The notes beneath the pieces are model-generated. The model ran no database searches and was not told where the DNA came from. It saw only the letters and a list, made by a program, of their open reading frames with translations. Below are positions 1-7,861 of a stretch of 31,787 nucleotides of DNA, piece after piece. The stretch covers positions 1-31,787 of the forward strand of contig CAYRBJ010000021.1 of the NCBI GenBank assembly GCA_964422615.1, given 5' to 3'. How positions within the stretch are numbered: the stretch's first letter is position 1; every line of letters begins with the position of its first letter. Made by a program: the position numbers and the translations under genes. Origin of the DNA: DATLWN01 sp964422615 (GTDB taxonomy: Bacteria; Pseudomonadota; Zetaproteobacteria; Mariprofundales; Mariprofundaceae).

Positions 1-24
1 TTTTCAGAGGCTGCACGAATGCCT

Positions 25-921
25 CTATTTGTCTTGGGCCTCCGAGAGCAACCAGGCGCGGAAGGCTATGAAACGTTCGGCCTTGGCGATGCGGTCCGGG
101 TAGACGAGGTAGTAGGCGCCGCGGCTGATGGGGAGTTCGGCGAAGGGCTGGATCAGGCGGCCGCTCTTCAGTTCCTCGGCGACAAGGTGCGGATCGACGA
201 CGGCCACGCCCAGGCCGTCGATGGCGGCCTGGATGGCGAAGTTGCGCGTCTCGAACACCGGCCCCTGTTCGGCATCGGCGTCGTCGATGCCGGCGGCGTG
301 CAGCCACATGCGCCAGTCGTCGGAACGGAGCTGGGCGTGCAGCAGCGTGTGATGCTTGAGATCCGCTGGGGTGCCCAGCGGGTTGTCCTTGGTGGGCAGG
401 GACGGACTGCACACCGGCACGAGTTTTTCCGGGAACAGCAGGTCGGCGTGCAGGCCCGACCATGAACCACCACCAAAGCGGATGGCGCAGTCGAAGTCAC
501 CACGCTCGAAATCGACGAGCTCGACCGAGGTGGCGATGCGCACCTCGATCTCGGGGTGCGCCTGCTGGAAGCGCACCAGGCGCGGGATGAACCAGCGCAT
601 GGCGAAGGTGGACAGCATGCTGACATGCAGGGTGTTGTCGTCGGCCGCCGGTTCAAGCAGTCTCAACGATTGCGCCAGCGTGGCGAAGCCGTCGAGCACG
701 CCGGGCAGGATGGTGCGGCCGGCCTCGCTCAGCGCCAGTCCGCGGGCCCCGCGCTCGAACAGGCGGGTGTCGAGCCGCTCCTCCAGGGTGCGGATCTGGT
801 GGCTCAGGGCCGACGGGGTCACATGCAGCTCGGCCGCCGCTTCGGCGAGGTTCAGGTGGCGGCCGACGGCGGCGAAGGCACGCAGGGCGTTCAGGGAGGG
901 GAGGGATGTCAGGTCACTCAT
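25..921 (-). CDS. LysR-family transcriptional regulator, GcvA-like
   Basis: 298-aa DNA-binding regulator of the usual LysR length. Residues about 7-66 form the winged helix-turn-helix: the segment SLNALRAFAAVGRHLNLAEA followed by LHVTPSALSHQIRTLEERL and LFERGARGLALSEAG is typical of the GcvA branch. The remainder is the periplasmic-binding-protein-like effector domain (about 90-295). It is transcribed away from leuC, the classic arrangement for a LysR regulator and its target, so control of leuCD is a reasonable inference. The effector cannot be deduced. The start at 921 has a GGATGAG-type ribosome site a few bases upstream. An inverted repeat of LysR-box form overlaps the start codon, which would allow autoregulation. 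Confidence 0.9.
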   Translation of the reverse strand: MSDLTSLPSLNALRAFAAVGRHLNLAEAAAELHVTPSALSHQIRTLEERLDTRLFERGARGLALSEAGRTILPGVLDGFATLAQSLRLLEPAADDNTLHVSMLSTFAMRWFIPRLVRFQQAHPEIEVRIATSVELVDFERGDFDCAIRFGGGSWSGLHADLLFPEKLVPVCSPSLPTKDNPLGTPADLKHHTLLHAQLRSDDWRMWLHAAGIDDADAEQGPVFETRNFAIQAAIDGLGVAVVDPHLVAEELKSGRLIQPFAELPISRGAYYLVYPDRIAKAERFIAFRAWLLSEAQDK

Positions 922-934
922 GAGTTTTTCTCAT
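920..934. promoter_or_regulatory. Candidate LysR-type operator (T-N11-A dyad)
   Basis: The 15-base sequence ATGAG-TTTTT-CTCAT is a perfect 5-bp dyad with a T-N11-A core, the generic LysR-type recognition form. It overlaps the start codon of the LysR gene and lies in the 110-bp divergent region shared with leuC. A role in autoregulation or leuC control is inference. Confidence 0.35.
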
Positions 935-1031
935 CCATGGCGGAATTAATTTCGCTTGGTTGATGCGATTATTGCATATTACCATGCGCGTCGCATTGAG
1001 AAATATTGATCTGGATGCATCGGGAGGTCGT

Positions 1032-2435
1032 ATGGGCAGGACATTGTTCGACAAGGTGTGGGACCAGCATGTGGTCAGCCAGCATGACGACGGCGCTGCG
1101 CTGCTCTACATCGACCGGCACCTGGTGCACGAGGTGACGAGCCCGCAGGCCTTCGAGGGCCTGCGCCTGGCCGGGCGCCAGCCATGGCGCACCTCCGCCG
1201 CCATCGCCACGCCGGACCACAACGTGCCGACCGTTGATCGCGCGCAGGGCATCTCCGATGCGGTGTCGCGCGCCCAGGTCGAGGCGCTGGATGAAAACTG
1301 CCGCGACTTCGGTATCGAGGAGTTCGGCATGAACGACGTGCGCCAGGGCATCGTGCACGTGGTCGGGCCCGAGCAGGGGCTGACACTGCCCGGCATGACC
1401 GTGGTCTGCGGCGATTCGCACACATCCACGCACGGCGCCTTCGGTTCCATCGCCGTCGGCATCGGCACCTCCGAGGTCGAGCATGTGCTGGCCACGCAGT
1501 GCCTGATCCAGAAGAAGCCGAAGCGCATGCGCATCACCGTCGATGGCGAGATGCCCCCCGGCACCACCGCCAAGGACATGGCGTTGTTCATTATCGGCCA
1601 CATCGGTACGGCCGGCGGCACCGGCTTCGCCATCGAGTTCGCCGGCGCGGCCGTGCGTTCGCTGTCGATGGAGGGGCGCATGACGCTGTGCAACATGACC
1701 ATCGAGGCTGGTGCGCGCTGCGGCATGGTGGCGGTCGACGACACCACCATCGACTACGTGCGCGGACGCCCGTATGCGCCGAAGGGTGCGCAGTGGGATG
1801 CGGCGGAGGCGGCCTGGCGCGATCTGCATTCAGACGCCGATGCCGAGTTCGATAGAGAGCTGACACTGAACGCCGCCGACATCGCGCCGCAGGTCAGCTG
1901 GGGCACCAGCCCGGAGATGGTGGCGCCGGTGAGCGGCCATGTGCCGCAGCTGGATCAGGCGAGGGATGCGGTGCAGCGCGAGGGCTGGACGCGGGCGCTG
2001 GCCTACATGGATCTGAAAGCCGGCATGCCGATCACGTCGATTTCCGTCGACAAGGTGTTCATCGGTTCGTGCACCAACGCCCGCATCGAGGATCTGCGCG
2101 CTGCCGCCGAGATCGCCAAGGGGCGCAAGGTGGCTGCCAGCGTCAAGCAGGCGATGGTGGTGCCAGGCTCGGGCCTGGTGAAGCAGCAGGCGGAAGCAGA
2201 AGGGCTGGATAAGGTGTTCACCGAGGCGGGCTTCGAGTGGCGCGAGCCGGGCTGCTCGATGTGCCTGGCGATGAACGCGGACCGCCTGGAGCCGGGCGAG
2301 CACTGCGCCTCGACCAGCAACCGCAACTTCGAGGGGCGCCAGGGCCAGGGCGGGCGCACGCATCTGGTCAGCCCGGCGATGGCCGCCGCCGCCGCCGTTG
2401 CCGGCCATTTCGTCGACGTGCGCGACTGGAAATAA
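1032..2435 (+). CDS. leuC: 3-isopropylmalate dehydratase, large subunit
   Basis: 467-aa large subunit of isopropylmalate isomerase, which converts 2-isopropylmalate to 3-isopropylmalate in leucine synthesis and carries a [4Fe-4S] cluster. The three cluster cysteines are visible: C347 in FIGSCTNARIEDLR and C408/C411 in PGCSMCLAMN. The motif CGDSHTSTHGAFGSIAVGIG (126-145) is characteristic of the aconitase superfamily. The frame is open back to 960, but the start at 1032 is preferred: MGRTLFDKVW is the conserved N-terminus, and GGGAGG sits 4 to 5 bases before the ATG. leuD follows after 11 bases. No leuB or leuA is in the window. Confidence 0.97.
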   Translation: MGRTLFDKVWDQHVVSQHDDGAALLYIDRHLVHEVTSPQAFEGLRLAGRQPWRTSAAIATPDHNVPTVDRAQGISDAVSRAQVEALDENCRDFGIEEFGMNDVRQGIVHVVGPEQGLTLPGMTVVCGDSHTSTHGAFGSIAVGIGTSEVEHVLATQCLIQKKPKRMRITVDGEMPPGTTAKDMALFIIGHIGTAGGTGFAIEFAGAAVRSLSMEGRMTLCNMTIEAGARCGMVAVDDTTIDYVRGRPYAPKGAQWDAAEAAWRDLHSDADAEFDRELTLNAADIAPQVSWGTSPEMVAPVSGHVPQLDQARDAVQREGWTRALAYMDLKAGMPITSISVDKVFIGSCTNARIEDLRAAAEIAKGRKVAASVKQAMVVPGSGLVKQQAEAEGLDKVFTEAGFEWREPGCSMCLAMNADRLEPGEHCASTSNRNFEGRQGQGGRTHLVSPAMAAAAAVAGHFVDVRDWK

Positions 2436-2446
2436 AGGAGATCACC

Positions 2447-3103
2447 ATGCAGGCATTCACCGTGCACGAGGGCATCGTCGCCCCCCTGGACCGGGCCAAC
2501 GTCGATACCGATGCGATCATCCCGAAGCAGTTCCTGAAGTCGATCAAGCGCACCGGCTACGGCCCCTACCTGTTCGACGAGTGGCGCTATCTGGATCGTG
2601 GCGAGCCGGGCATGGATTGCACGAACCGCCCGCGCAATCCCGATTTCGTGCTGAACCAGCCGCGCTACCAGGGCGCCTCGATCCTGTTGGCGCGCGATAA
2701 CTTCGGCTGCGGCTCCTCCCGGGAGCATGCGCCGTGGGCGCTGGACGATTTCGGCTTCCGCTGCGTTATTGCCCCCAGCTTCGCCGACATCTTCTACAAC
2801 AACTGCTTCAAGAACGGGCTGCTGCCGGTGGTGCTGAAGGCCGACGAGGTCGACGCATTGTTCCGAGCCTGCGAGGGTGCCGAGGGCTTTTCCGTGCGTG
2901 TGGACCTCGAGAAGCAGCAGGTCGCGGCGCCGGACGGCAGCGTCTACCACTTCACGGTCGATGCCTTCCGCAAGCATTGTCTGCTGAACGGTTTGGACGA
3001 TATCGGCCTGACCTTGCAGGAAGCCGACGCCATCCGTGCCTACGAGGCAAAACGGCGCAGCGAGGCGCCGTGGCTGTTTGCCGCCGGCGATCGCCCGTCC
3101 TAA
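2447..3103 (+). CDS. leuD: 3-isopropylmalate dehydratase, small subunit
   Basis: 218-aa swivel-domain subunit that pairs with LeuC to form the active isomerase. The N-terminal part holds the typical IIPKQFLKSI and the substrate-recognition region GCGSSREHAPWAL at about 85-97. The length is normal for a proteobacterial LeuD. The start at 2447 follows an AAAGGAG ribosome site overlapping the leuC stop, so the two subunits are cotranscribed and probably coupled for equal expression. The frame is open upstream inside leuC, but nothing there resembles LeuD. Confidence 0.97.
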   Translation: MQAFTVHEGIVAPLDRANVDTDAIIPKQFLKSIKRTGYGPYLFDEWRYLDRGEPGMDCTNRPRNPDFVLNQPRYQGASILLARDNFGCGSSREHAPWALDDFGFRCVIAPSFADIFYNNCFKNGLLPVVLKADEVDALFRACEGAEGFSVRVDLEKQQVAAPDGSVYHFTVDAFRKHCLLNGLDDIGLTLQEADAIRAYEAKRRSEAPWLFAAGDRPS

Positions 3104-3156
3104 GATGCCACTGCTCCCGTCGGGGGCGTCATCCGGAAAACTGGCAGGAGAAGGGC

Positions 3157-3852
3157 ATGAACAGGATGGGCATGAAAGCGACGGTACTGGCGTTGATGCT
3201 GGGTCTGGCGTCCTGCGCCACGACCGGGGATTCGGCCAATAACAACTACCAGAAGACCAAGGAAGGGGCGGCCGTGGGGGCGCTGGCCGGTGCCGCTCTC
3301 GGCGCCATCGTCGGCTATAGCGGCAATCGCGGCGGCGGCGCCCTGCGCGGGGCCCTGGTCGGGGCGGCGGCGGGTGGTGCCATCGGTGCCGGTGTCGGTA
3401 ACTATATGGACAGGCAGCAGGCCGAGTTCAACAAGAAGCTGGCGGCGGAGGAACGCGCTCACCAGATCGAGGTGCAGCGCCTGAAGGATGAGAGCCTGAA
3501 GGTGACGATGAACGGCGAGGTCTCGTTCGATTTCAATTCGGCGGCCATCAAACCGGCCTTCGATACGACGCTGAACAAGGTGTCCGATATCCTGAACCGC
3601 TTTACGCTGACGCACATCCGCATCGTCGGCTATACCGACAATATCGGCTCGGCCTCCTACAACCAGTTGCTGTCGCAGCAGCGGGCGCAGGCTGTGGCCA
3701 ATTACCTGGCGGACCACGGCGTGGCCCCAGAGCGCCTGTCGACCGTGGGTATGGGAGAATCCCAGCCGCGCGCCAGCAATGCCACCGCCGCCGGGCGCCA
3801 GCTGAACCGGCGGGTGGAGATGCTGATCATTCCCGACCAGGGCGCCTCCTAA
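3157..3852 (+). CDS. OmpA-family lipoprotein with glycine zipper (YiaD-like)
   Basis: 231-aa outer-membrane lipoprotein. The signal peptide ends in the lipobox LASC, with Cys20 the lipidated residue. Residues about 37-81 are a glycine-zipper segment rich in GA/GG repeats, followed by a short charged helix (about 88-112). Residues about 122-227 are an OmpA-like peptidoglycan-binding domain, with GYTDNIGSASYNQLLSQQRA and the conserved NRRVE near the end. The order matches E. coli YiaD. The expected role is tethering the outer membrane to peptidoglycan. The start at 3157 is chosen because the signal peptide begins there and GGAG lies upstream; the frame is open further upstream as a leuD shadow. 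An intrinsic terminator follows 7 bases after the stop. Confidence 0.9.
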   Translation: MNRMGMKATVLALMLGLASCATTGDSANNNYQKTKEGAAVGALAGAALGAIVGYSGNRGGGALRGALVGAAAGGAIGAGVGNYMDRQQAEFNKKLAAEERAHQIEVQRLKDESLKVTMNGEVSFDFNSAAIKPAFDTTLNKVSDILNRFTLTHIRIVGYTDNIGSASYNQLLSQQRAQAVANYLADHGVAPERLSTVGMGESQPRASNATAAGRQLNRRVEMLIIPDQGAS

Positions 3853-3859
3853 GCCTGCA

Positions 3860-3886
3860 AGCCCGGCCGCTGGCCGGGCTTTTTTT
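3860..3886 (+). terminator. Rho-independent terminator after the OmpA lipoprotein gene
   Basis: Perfect 9-bp stem AGCCCGGCC / GGCCGGGCT around a 3-base GCT loop, followed directly by a run of seven T. It begins 7 bases after the stop codon at 3852 and should end the leuC-leuD-lipoprotein transcript. Confidence 0.92.
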
Positions 3887-3887
3887 G

Positions 3888-3896
3888 TGCTATACC
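3888..3896 (+). promoter_or_regulatory. Possible extended -10 promoter for the AsmA-like gene
   Basis: TG-C-TATACC matches an extended -10 element in four of six hexamer positions and lies about 45 bases before the next gene, just after a strong terminator, where a new promoter is needed. No convincing -35 hexamer is present. Confidence 0.2.
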
Positions 3897-3939
3897 CAGA
3901 GAACAAATAACGGACGATGGCCGTCTGTGCGGGGGTGCC

Positions 3940-5040
3940 ATGAGCAAGGCATTGCGCATCGTACTTTGGGTGCTGGGCGGGCTGCTGGCATTGCTGATCA
4001 TCGTGCCGATGCTGATTCCCAGCGCCAGCTACCGGCAGGCCGCCGAGAAGGCGACGACCAATGCGCTGGGCATGCCGGTGAAAATCGGGACGCTGGGGCT
4101 GCGAGCCCTGCCGGTTCCCGGCGTATCGGTGTCCAAGGTGCGGGTCGTGGATGTCGCCGGTGGAACCCCCCGCCTTGTCGTCGGTTCAGGTCGCGTGTCG
4201 GTGGCGGTGGCGCCGCTGTTTTCCGGGCACGTGGAGCTGAAGGGCATCACCTTCAACAACGTCACCCTGCGCACCTCCGAAAAGGCGAAGGGCGGGGATG
4301 TGCATACGGTGCACATCGACAAGGTGACCGGCGCGGTCAGGCTGGCGGGCAATGCCCTGGACATGCCGGACTGGCGACTCTCCCTGTACGGCGGCACCGT
4401 GCGTCTGCATGCCACGCTTTCGCCGCTGTCCGGCAAGGACAGCACCCTGTCCGGCACGGTGAAGGCCGAAGGCATCCATATCCAGCCGCTGCTGGCCGAT
4501 GCCGCCGGCCAGAAGCGGATCACCGGCACGTTGTCATCAACTCTGAAGATCAGTGCCAGGGGGGAGGATGAGGCCCAGATGCAGCGCACCCTGGCTGTCG
4601 ATGGCCCGGTGCGCCTGACCAAGGGACAGCTGACGGGCCTGGGTCTGGAAGGCTCGGCGGCGGCCCTGCTGATCGGCGGCAACCTGGCCGGCGGCCCGGT
4701 GGTATTCGATCATTTCGATCTGCAGTTGAAGGTGCGCGGCCGGAACATCTGGCTGAACGACATCGCGCTCGCCTCCTCGCATCTGAACGCCAAGGGGCAG
4801 GTGAAAATCGCCGCGGACAAGAAACTGAGCGGTCAGATCGAAACCTCCGGCATGAAGGGGCTGACGGGTACCAAGCTGCTGGTGGCCGGCACCACCGATT
4901 CCCCGCGTGTCTATCCGGCGCCGTCCTCGCTGATCGGAGGCGCCATCGGAGGCGCCGTCGGAGGCCCGGTTGGGGCGGCCGTCGGCTCGAAGGTCGGCGG
5001 TGCCGCCTCCGGGGCGCTGAAAAAGCTGTTCGGCAAGTAG
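3940..5040 (+). CDS. AsmA-like membrane-anchored protein with glycine-zipper tail
   Basis: 366-aa protein with one N-terminal membrane segment (about 5-27, VLWVLGGLLALLIIVPMLIP) followed by a periplasmic region rich in beta-strand patterns such as VELKGITFNNVTLR and GTVRLHATLSPL. This is the AsmA/bridge-like layout, including the typical opening in which a TM helix is followed by a short amphipathic helix and the phrase MPVKIGTLGLRALPVPGVSV. AsmA-type proteins act in phospholipid transport or outer-membrane assembly; the exact role here is unknown. Unusually, the C-terminus (about 325-362) is a glycine-zipper segment (GGAIGGAVGGPVGAAVGSK) ending in a basic tail. It sits alone after a terminator and faces psiE convergently. 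Confidence 0.75.
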   Translation: MSKALRIVLWVLGGLLALLIIVPMLIPSASYRQAAEKATTNALGMPVKIGTLGLRALPVPGVSVSKVRVVDVAGGTPRLVVGSGRVSVAVAPLFSGHVELKGITFNNVTLRTSEKAKGGDVHTVHIDKVTGAVRLAGNALDMPDWRLSLYGGTVRLHATLSPLSGKDSTLSGTVKAEGIHIQPLLADAAGQKRITGTLSSTLKISARGEDEAQMQRTLAVDGPVRLTKGQLTGLGLEGSAAALLIGGNLAGGPVVFDHFDLQLKVRGRNIWLNDIALASSHLNAKGQVKIAADKKLSGQIETSGMKGLTGTKLLVAGTTDSPRVYPAPSSLIGGAIGGAVGGPVGAAVGSKVGGAASGALKKLFGK

Positions 5041-5184
5041 CGGGTGCTTTTTTTGCACATGGCCGAAAGCAGACGTTCAAGCTACCAGAATGACCTCTAA
5101 GCCGTGCCCAGATTCATCCTGTATGGGACAAGAGGATTCGAACAAACAGTGTTTCGGGTCGACAGTGGGTGCTCAATCATCCGG

Positions 5185-5649
5185 TCAATCGCAGGCATCG
5201 GGCGAGAAACGGAAGGTGATGATGCGCAGGGCGACCAGCGTGATGATGACCGCCACGCTCAGCAGGGCCTCCGGGGCGCTGTAGTGGGTCCGATACCACA
5301 GACCGATCAGTTCGCCGGTCAGTACGACGAGGGCGGCGTCGAGGATGAAGGTGACGCGCACGCGGCCGATCTGCAGGTAGGATTGCAGCGTACGAATCAA
5401 CTCCAGAGCGGCCAGCATCGTGACGACCTCGGTGATCATTGTCTTTGCGGGTTTCGTCCAGCTGGTGTCGATGGTCGAGTACAACAGTATGCCCAGGTGG
5501 ATGACGCCGGCGGCGAGCCAGAAGTAGATGACCAGCATGACCAGCCCGACCATCAAACGCACGGCCTTCTCGTGCCAGTTTGACCTGAGGAGAAAGAAGT
5601 CGATAGATGCTTTGGCTTCGGTTTTTCGTTCGTCGACGATGGCGTCCAT
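5185..5649 (-). CDS. psiE: PsiE-family inner-membrane protein
   Basis: 154-aa protein of the phosphate-starvation-inducible E family. It has about four membrane segments: LMVGLVMLVIYFWLAAGVIH, a segment around VTMLAALELIRTL, VTFILDAALVVLTGELIGLW, and LLSVAVIITLVALRIITF. The phrase EVVTMLAALELIRTL is typical of the family. The molecular function is unknown. The start at 5649 is preferred over the one nine codons upstream because GGAGG lies 4 bases before it. I found no convincing Pho box upstream, so phosphate control is not supported by sequence here. Confidence 0.85.
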   Translation of the reverse strand: MDAIVDERKTEAKASIDFFLLRSNWHEKAVRLMVGLVMLVIYFWLAAGVIHLGILLYSTIDTSWTKPAKTMITEVVTMLAALELIRTLQSYLQIGRVRVTFILDAALVVLTGELIGLWYRTHYSAPEALLSVAVIITLVALRIITFRFSPDACD

Positions 5650-5708
5650 ATATCCTCCGTTCCATGGAGCTAGCACGATTCCTGTCGCCGGCGGAGTGTG
5701 GGAATGGA

Positions 5709-5719
5709 ACTGTTACAGT
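5709..5719. promoter_or_regulatory. Palindrome upstream of psiE
   Basis: ACTGT-T-ACAGT is a perfect 11-base palindrome 60 bases upstream of the psiE start, inside the gene-free stretch 5650-5820. It could be an operator for a dimeric regulator; no specific regulator is recognised. Confidence 0.25.
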
Positions 5720-5820
5720 CAGATGAAACGAACCTGAGGTAATGGTGATGGTCTGGGGAAGGTCAACGCGGCATGGCGTCGGGTGCACATCGCAAGGGAA
5801 GGGTCACCTTGTTGCAGGGG

Positions 5821-6180
5821 TCAGAGGTAGGTGAGCACCTCGTCGACGAAGGTATCGGGCCGGAAGGGCTTCTCGATGAATCCCTGGAAATCCTCGCTGG
5901 CCACCACCTTGTGTGCCCACTTCTCCGGATAGGCGGTAACGGCCACCACCGGGGTTTGCCTGGTCGCCTCGATTTGCCGCAACCTGTGCATGGTCGCCAC
6001 GCCGTCCATCTCCGGCATGCTGAGATCCATCAGGATCAGGTCGGGAAGTTCCTGCCCGGCGACACGCAGCGCCTGCTCGCCATCCTCGGCCACGAGTATA
6101 TCGTGTCCTGCATCCGCCAGCAGCGTGCCTGCCAGTTCTCGGTACAGGGGATTGTCATCAACGATCAGTATCTTTGCCAT
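5821..6180 (-). CDS. Stand-alone CheY-like response regulator
   Basis: 119-aa protein consisting only of a receiver domain. Acidic pocket residues D8/D9 (ILIVDDN), phospho-acceptor D52 (LMDLSMPEMDG), T82 (VVAVTAYPE) and K104 (FIEKPFRP) are all present, so it should be phosphorylatable. There is no output domain; it likely works by protein contact. The start at 6180 is chosen because MAKILIVDDN is the natural domain start and GAGGAAGGA lies directly upstream; the open frame extends further but has no homology. It overlaps the 3' end of the upstream PAS-GGDEF-EAL gene by 23 bases, so the two are probably coupled in translation and function. No histidine kinase is encoded nearby. Confidence 0.9.
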   Translation of the reverse strand: MAKILIVDDNPLYRELAGTLLADAGHDILVAEDGEQALRVAGQELPDLILMDLSMPEMDGVATMHRLRQIEATRQTPVVAVTAYPEKWAHKVVASEDFQGFIEKPFRPDTFVDEVLTYL

Positions 6181-7861
6181 TGTGTCCTTCCTCAGAGGGC
6201 TTGCCCGTGCGCCTATCCCCGTGGTGGGTGATCCAGTCCGGAATATCTCCAGATGGCATGGGTCTAGCCATATAATAACCCTGAGCCTTGTCACAGCCAA
6301 AATTTGCCAGTTTTTCCCACATGGTTTCGTTCTCGATGCCTTCCGCCACGACAAACAGTCCGAGGGAATGCGCCAGTTGAATGGTCGCCTGCACGATATT
6401 GGCGTCCTTTGGGTTGTCCAGCATATGATGGATGAACGCCCGGTCGATCTTCAGTTCATCCACGGGCAGATCCTTGAGATAAGCCAGCGATGAGTACCCC
6501 GTGCCGAAATCGTCGATCGACAGCTCCACGCCGAGGTCATGGATCTGGCCCAAGTGCCGCTTGGCCATTACAGGGTCCCACATCAGGCCGGTTTCGGTGA
6601 TTTCGAGTATCAGCCGAGCCGGTGAGATCCCCCAACGTTCGATGCCGTCCCGGATACGCTCGACGATATCCGGATTCATCAGGCTGCGGGCCGAGATATT
6701 GATGCTGACGGGCAGTTCTAGCCCCTGAGTATGCCATTGTGCCACCTGCCGCATGGCCTCGTTGAGCACCCATGCCGTGAATGAATGGATGAGGTTGGTG
6801 TCCTCGATCATGGGAATGAACAGGTCGGGAGTGATCAGGCCTTTTTCCGGATGCTGCCAACGTACCAGGGCCTCGGCCCCGCTGGGGCTGCCATCCAGCA
6901 TGTTCAGTTTCGGCTGGTAGTACAGGACCAGCTCCCCGCTGTCCATGGCGTGGTTGATCTCTCCCAGCAACGACAGGTGTTCGATACCGAAACGCTCCAT
7001 ATCGGGATCGTAGAAGGCGAAGCCGGTGCGCAGGCGCTTGGCGGCATCCAGGGTTACCTCCGCCCGGCGTAACACGTCTTCCGGCGTGCTGTTGGTATTG
7101 TCGGCAAATAGGTCCACGCCGATATTGGCCTCGATGTCGATGCTGTACGCATCCAGGTGGAATGCATCGGCAAGTACGCCCTGGATTTTCCCGATGGAGG
7201 AGAGATAGGACTTCGCGGTCTGCAGTGCCGGCCAGAGCACGGCGAAATCATCGCCGCCGATCCTGGCGACGAAGCATTGGTGCCGTTCCAGGGTCGACAG
7301 ACGCCTGCCGACCTCCTTGAGCAGCTTATTGCCAGCCGCCCGGCTCAGGGTTTCATTGACCGTCTTGAGCCGCGCGATGTCCAGCAGGAACAATCCGAAT
7401 GGCTGCTGCGCATTGATCCGGTGCCTCATGTTCTCGATCAGTGAGCTGAGATTGGCCAGACCGGTCAGCGGGTCGCGGCTGGCCAGCTCAAGCAGTTCCG
7501 CCTGCTGCTGCTTGCGTTCCGTCATGTCCTGGATGAACCCGAAAAATCGCCGTTTGCCGTCCTCCGATGTTTCACCAAGATAGATGTGCAGCGGAAAAAC
7601 GCTGCCGTCCTTTCTGCTCCCTTCCAGTTCGCGCCCCTCGGGGCCGATGATGCGCGAATCCCCCGTTTCGAGATAGCGGTGGATGTAATCGTCGTGCTGA
7701 TCGCGGTGGGGGGTCGCCATCAGCATACTGATCTTACGGCCGAGCACCTCGGTGTCGGCATAGCCGAACATGCATCCGGCGGCAGCGTTGAAGGACAGGA
7801 TGGTGCCCTGATCATCGATGGTGATGATGCCGATGGGGGCGTTATCGATGATTGCCTGCAT
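6158..7861 (-). CDS. PAS-GGDEF-EAL protein, probable c-di-GMP phosphodiesterase
   Basis: 567-aa cytosolic signalling protein with no membrane segment. A PAS domain (about 1-115, with the C-terminal FIQDMTERK linker) senses an unknown input. The GGDEF domain (about 125-285) is degenerate: the active loop reads GGDDF (202-206), the DxLTGLxNR motif reads DPLTGLANLSS, and the substrate helix reads LKTVNETLSRAAGN, lacking the usual ND and GD residues. The EAL domain (about 300-545) looks complete: E330-A-L, N388, E420, DDFGTG (450-455), K471, E507 in VVAEGIE, and QGYYMARP (527-534). It is therefore more likely to hydrolyse c-di-GMP than make it. The start at 7861 has GGAGGAG 5 bases upstream. Confidence 0.92.
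   Translation of the reverse strand: MQAIIDNAPIGIITIDDQGTILSFNAAAGCMFGYADTEVLGRKISMLMATPHRDQHDDYIHRYLETGDSRIIGPEGRELEGSRKDGSVFPLHIYLGETSEDGKRRFFGFIQDMTERKQQQAELLELASRDPLTGLANLSSLIENMRHRINAQQPFGLFLLDIARLKTVNETLSRAAGNKLLKEVGRRLSTLERHQCFVARIGGDDFAVLWPALQTAKSYLSSIGKIQGVLADAFHLDAYSIDIEANIGVDLFADNTNSTPEDVLRRAEVTLDAAKRLRTGFAFYDPDMERFGIEHLSLLGEINHAMDSGELVLYYQPKLNMLDGSPSGAEALVRWQHPEKGLITPDLFIPMIEDTNLIHSFTAWVLNEAMRQVAQWHTQGLELPVSINISARSLMNPDIVERIRDGIERWGISPARLILEITETGLMWDPVMAKRHLGQIHDLGVELSIDDFGTGYSSLAYLKDLPVDELKIDRAFIHHMLDNPKDANIVQATIQLAHSLGLFVVAEGIENETMWEKLANFGCDKAQGYYMARPMPSGDIPDWITHHGDRRTGKPSEEGHNGKDTDR

Noticed and set aside
6..26. 6-bp inverted repeat AGAGGC / GCCTCT at the window edge
   Set aside because: No T-run follows on the minus strand for the LysR gene, and the plus-strand tail is weak; the context to the left is missing.
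960..1031. N-terminal extension of leuC as a possible leader peptide
   Set aside because: It has only scattered Leu codons and no attenuator-like hairpins; the GGGAGG site and family N-terminus support 1032 as the start.
5034..5059. GTGC-T7-GCAC after the AsmA-like gene as a terminator
   Set aside because: The T-run sits in the loop of a 4-bp stem rather than after a stem, so it does not fit an intrinsic terminator.
5122..5143. Minus-strand text GTTCGAATCC then TTGTCCCA, like the 3' end of a tRNA
   Set aside because: The T-stem does not pair and no D-arm, anticodon arm or 5' acceptor strand is found nearby; most likely chance similarity, at best a tiny attachment-site scar.
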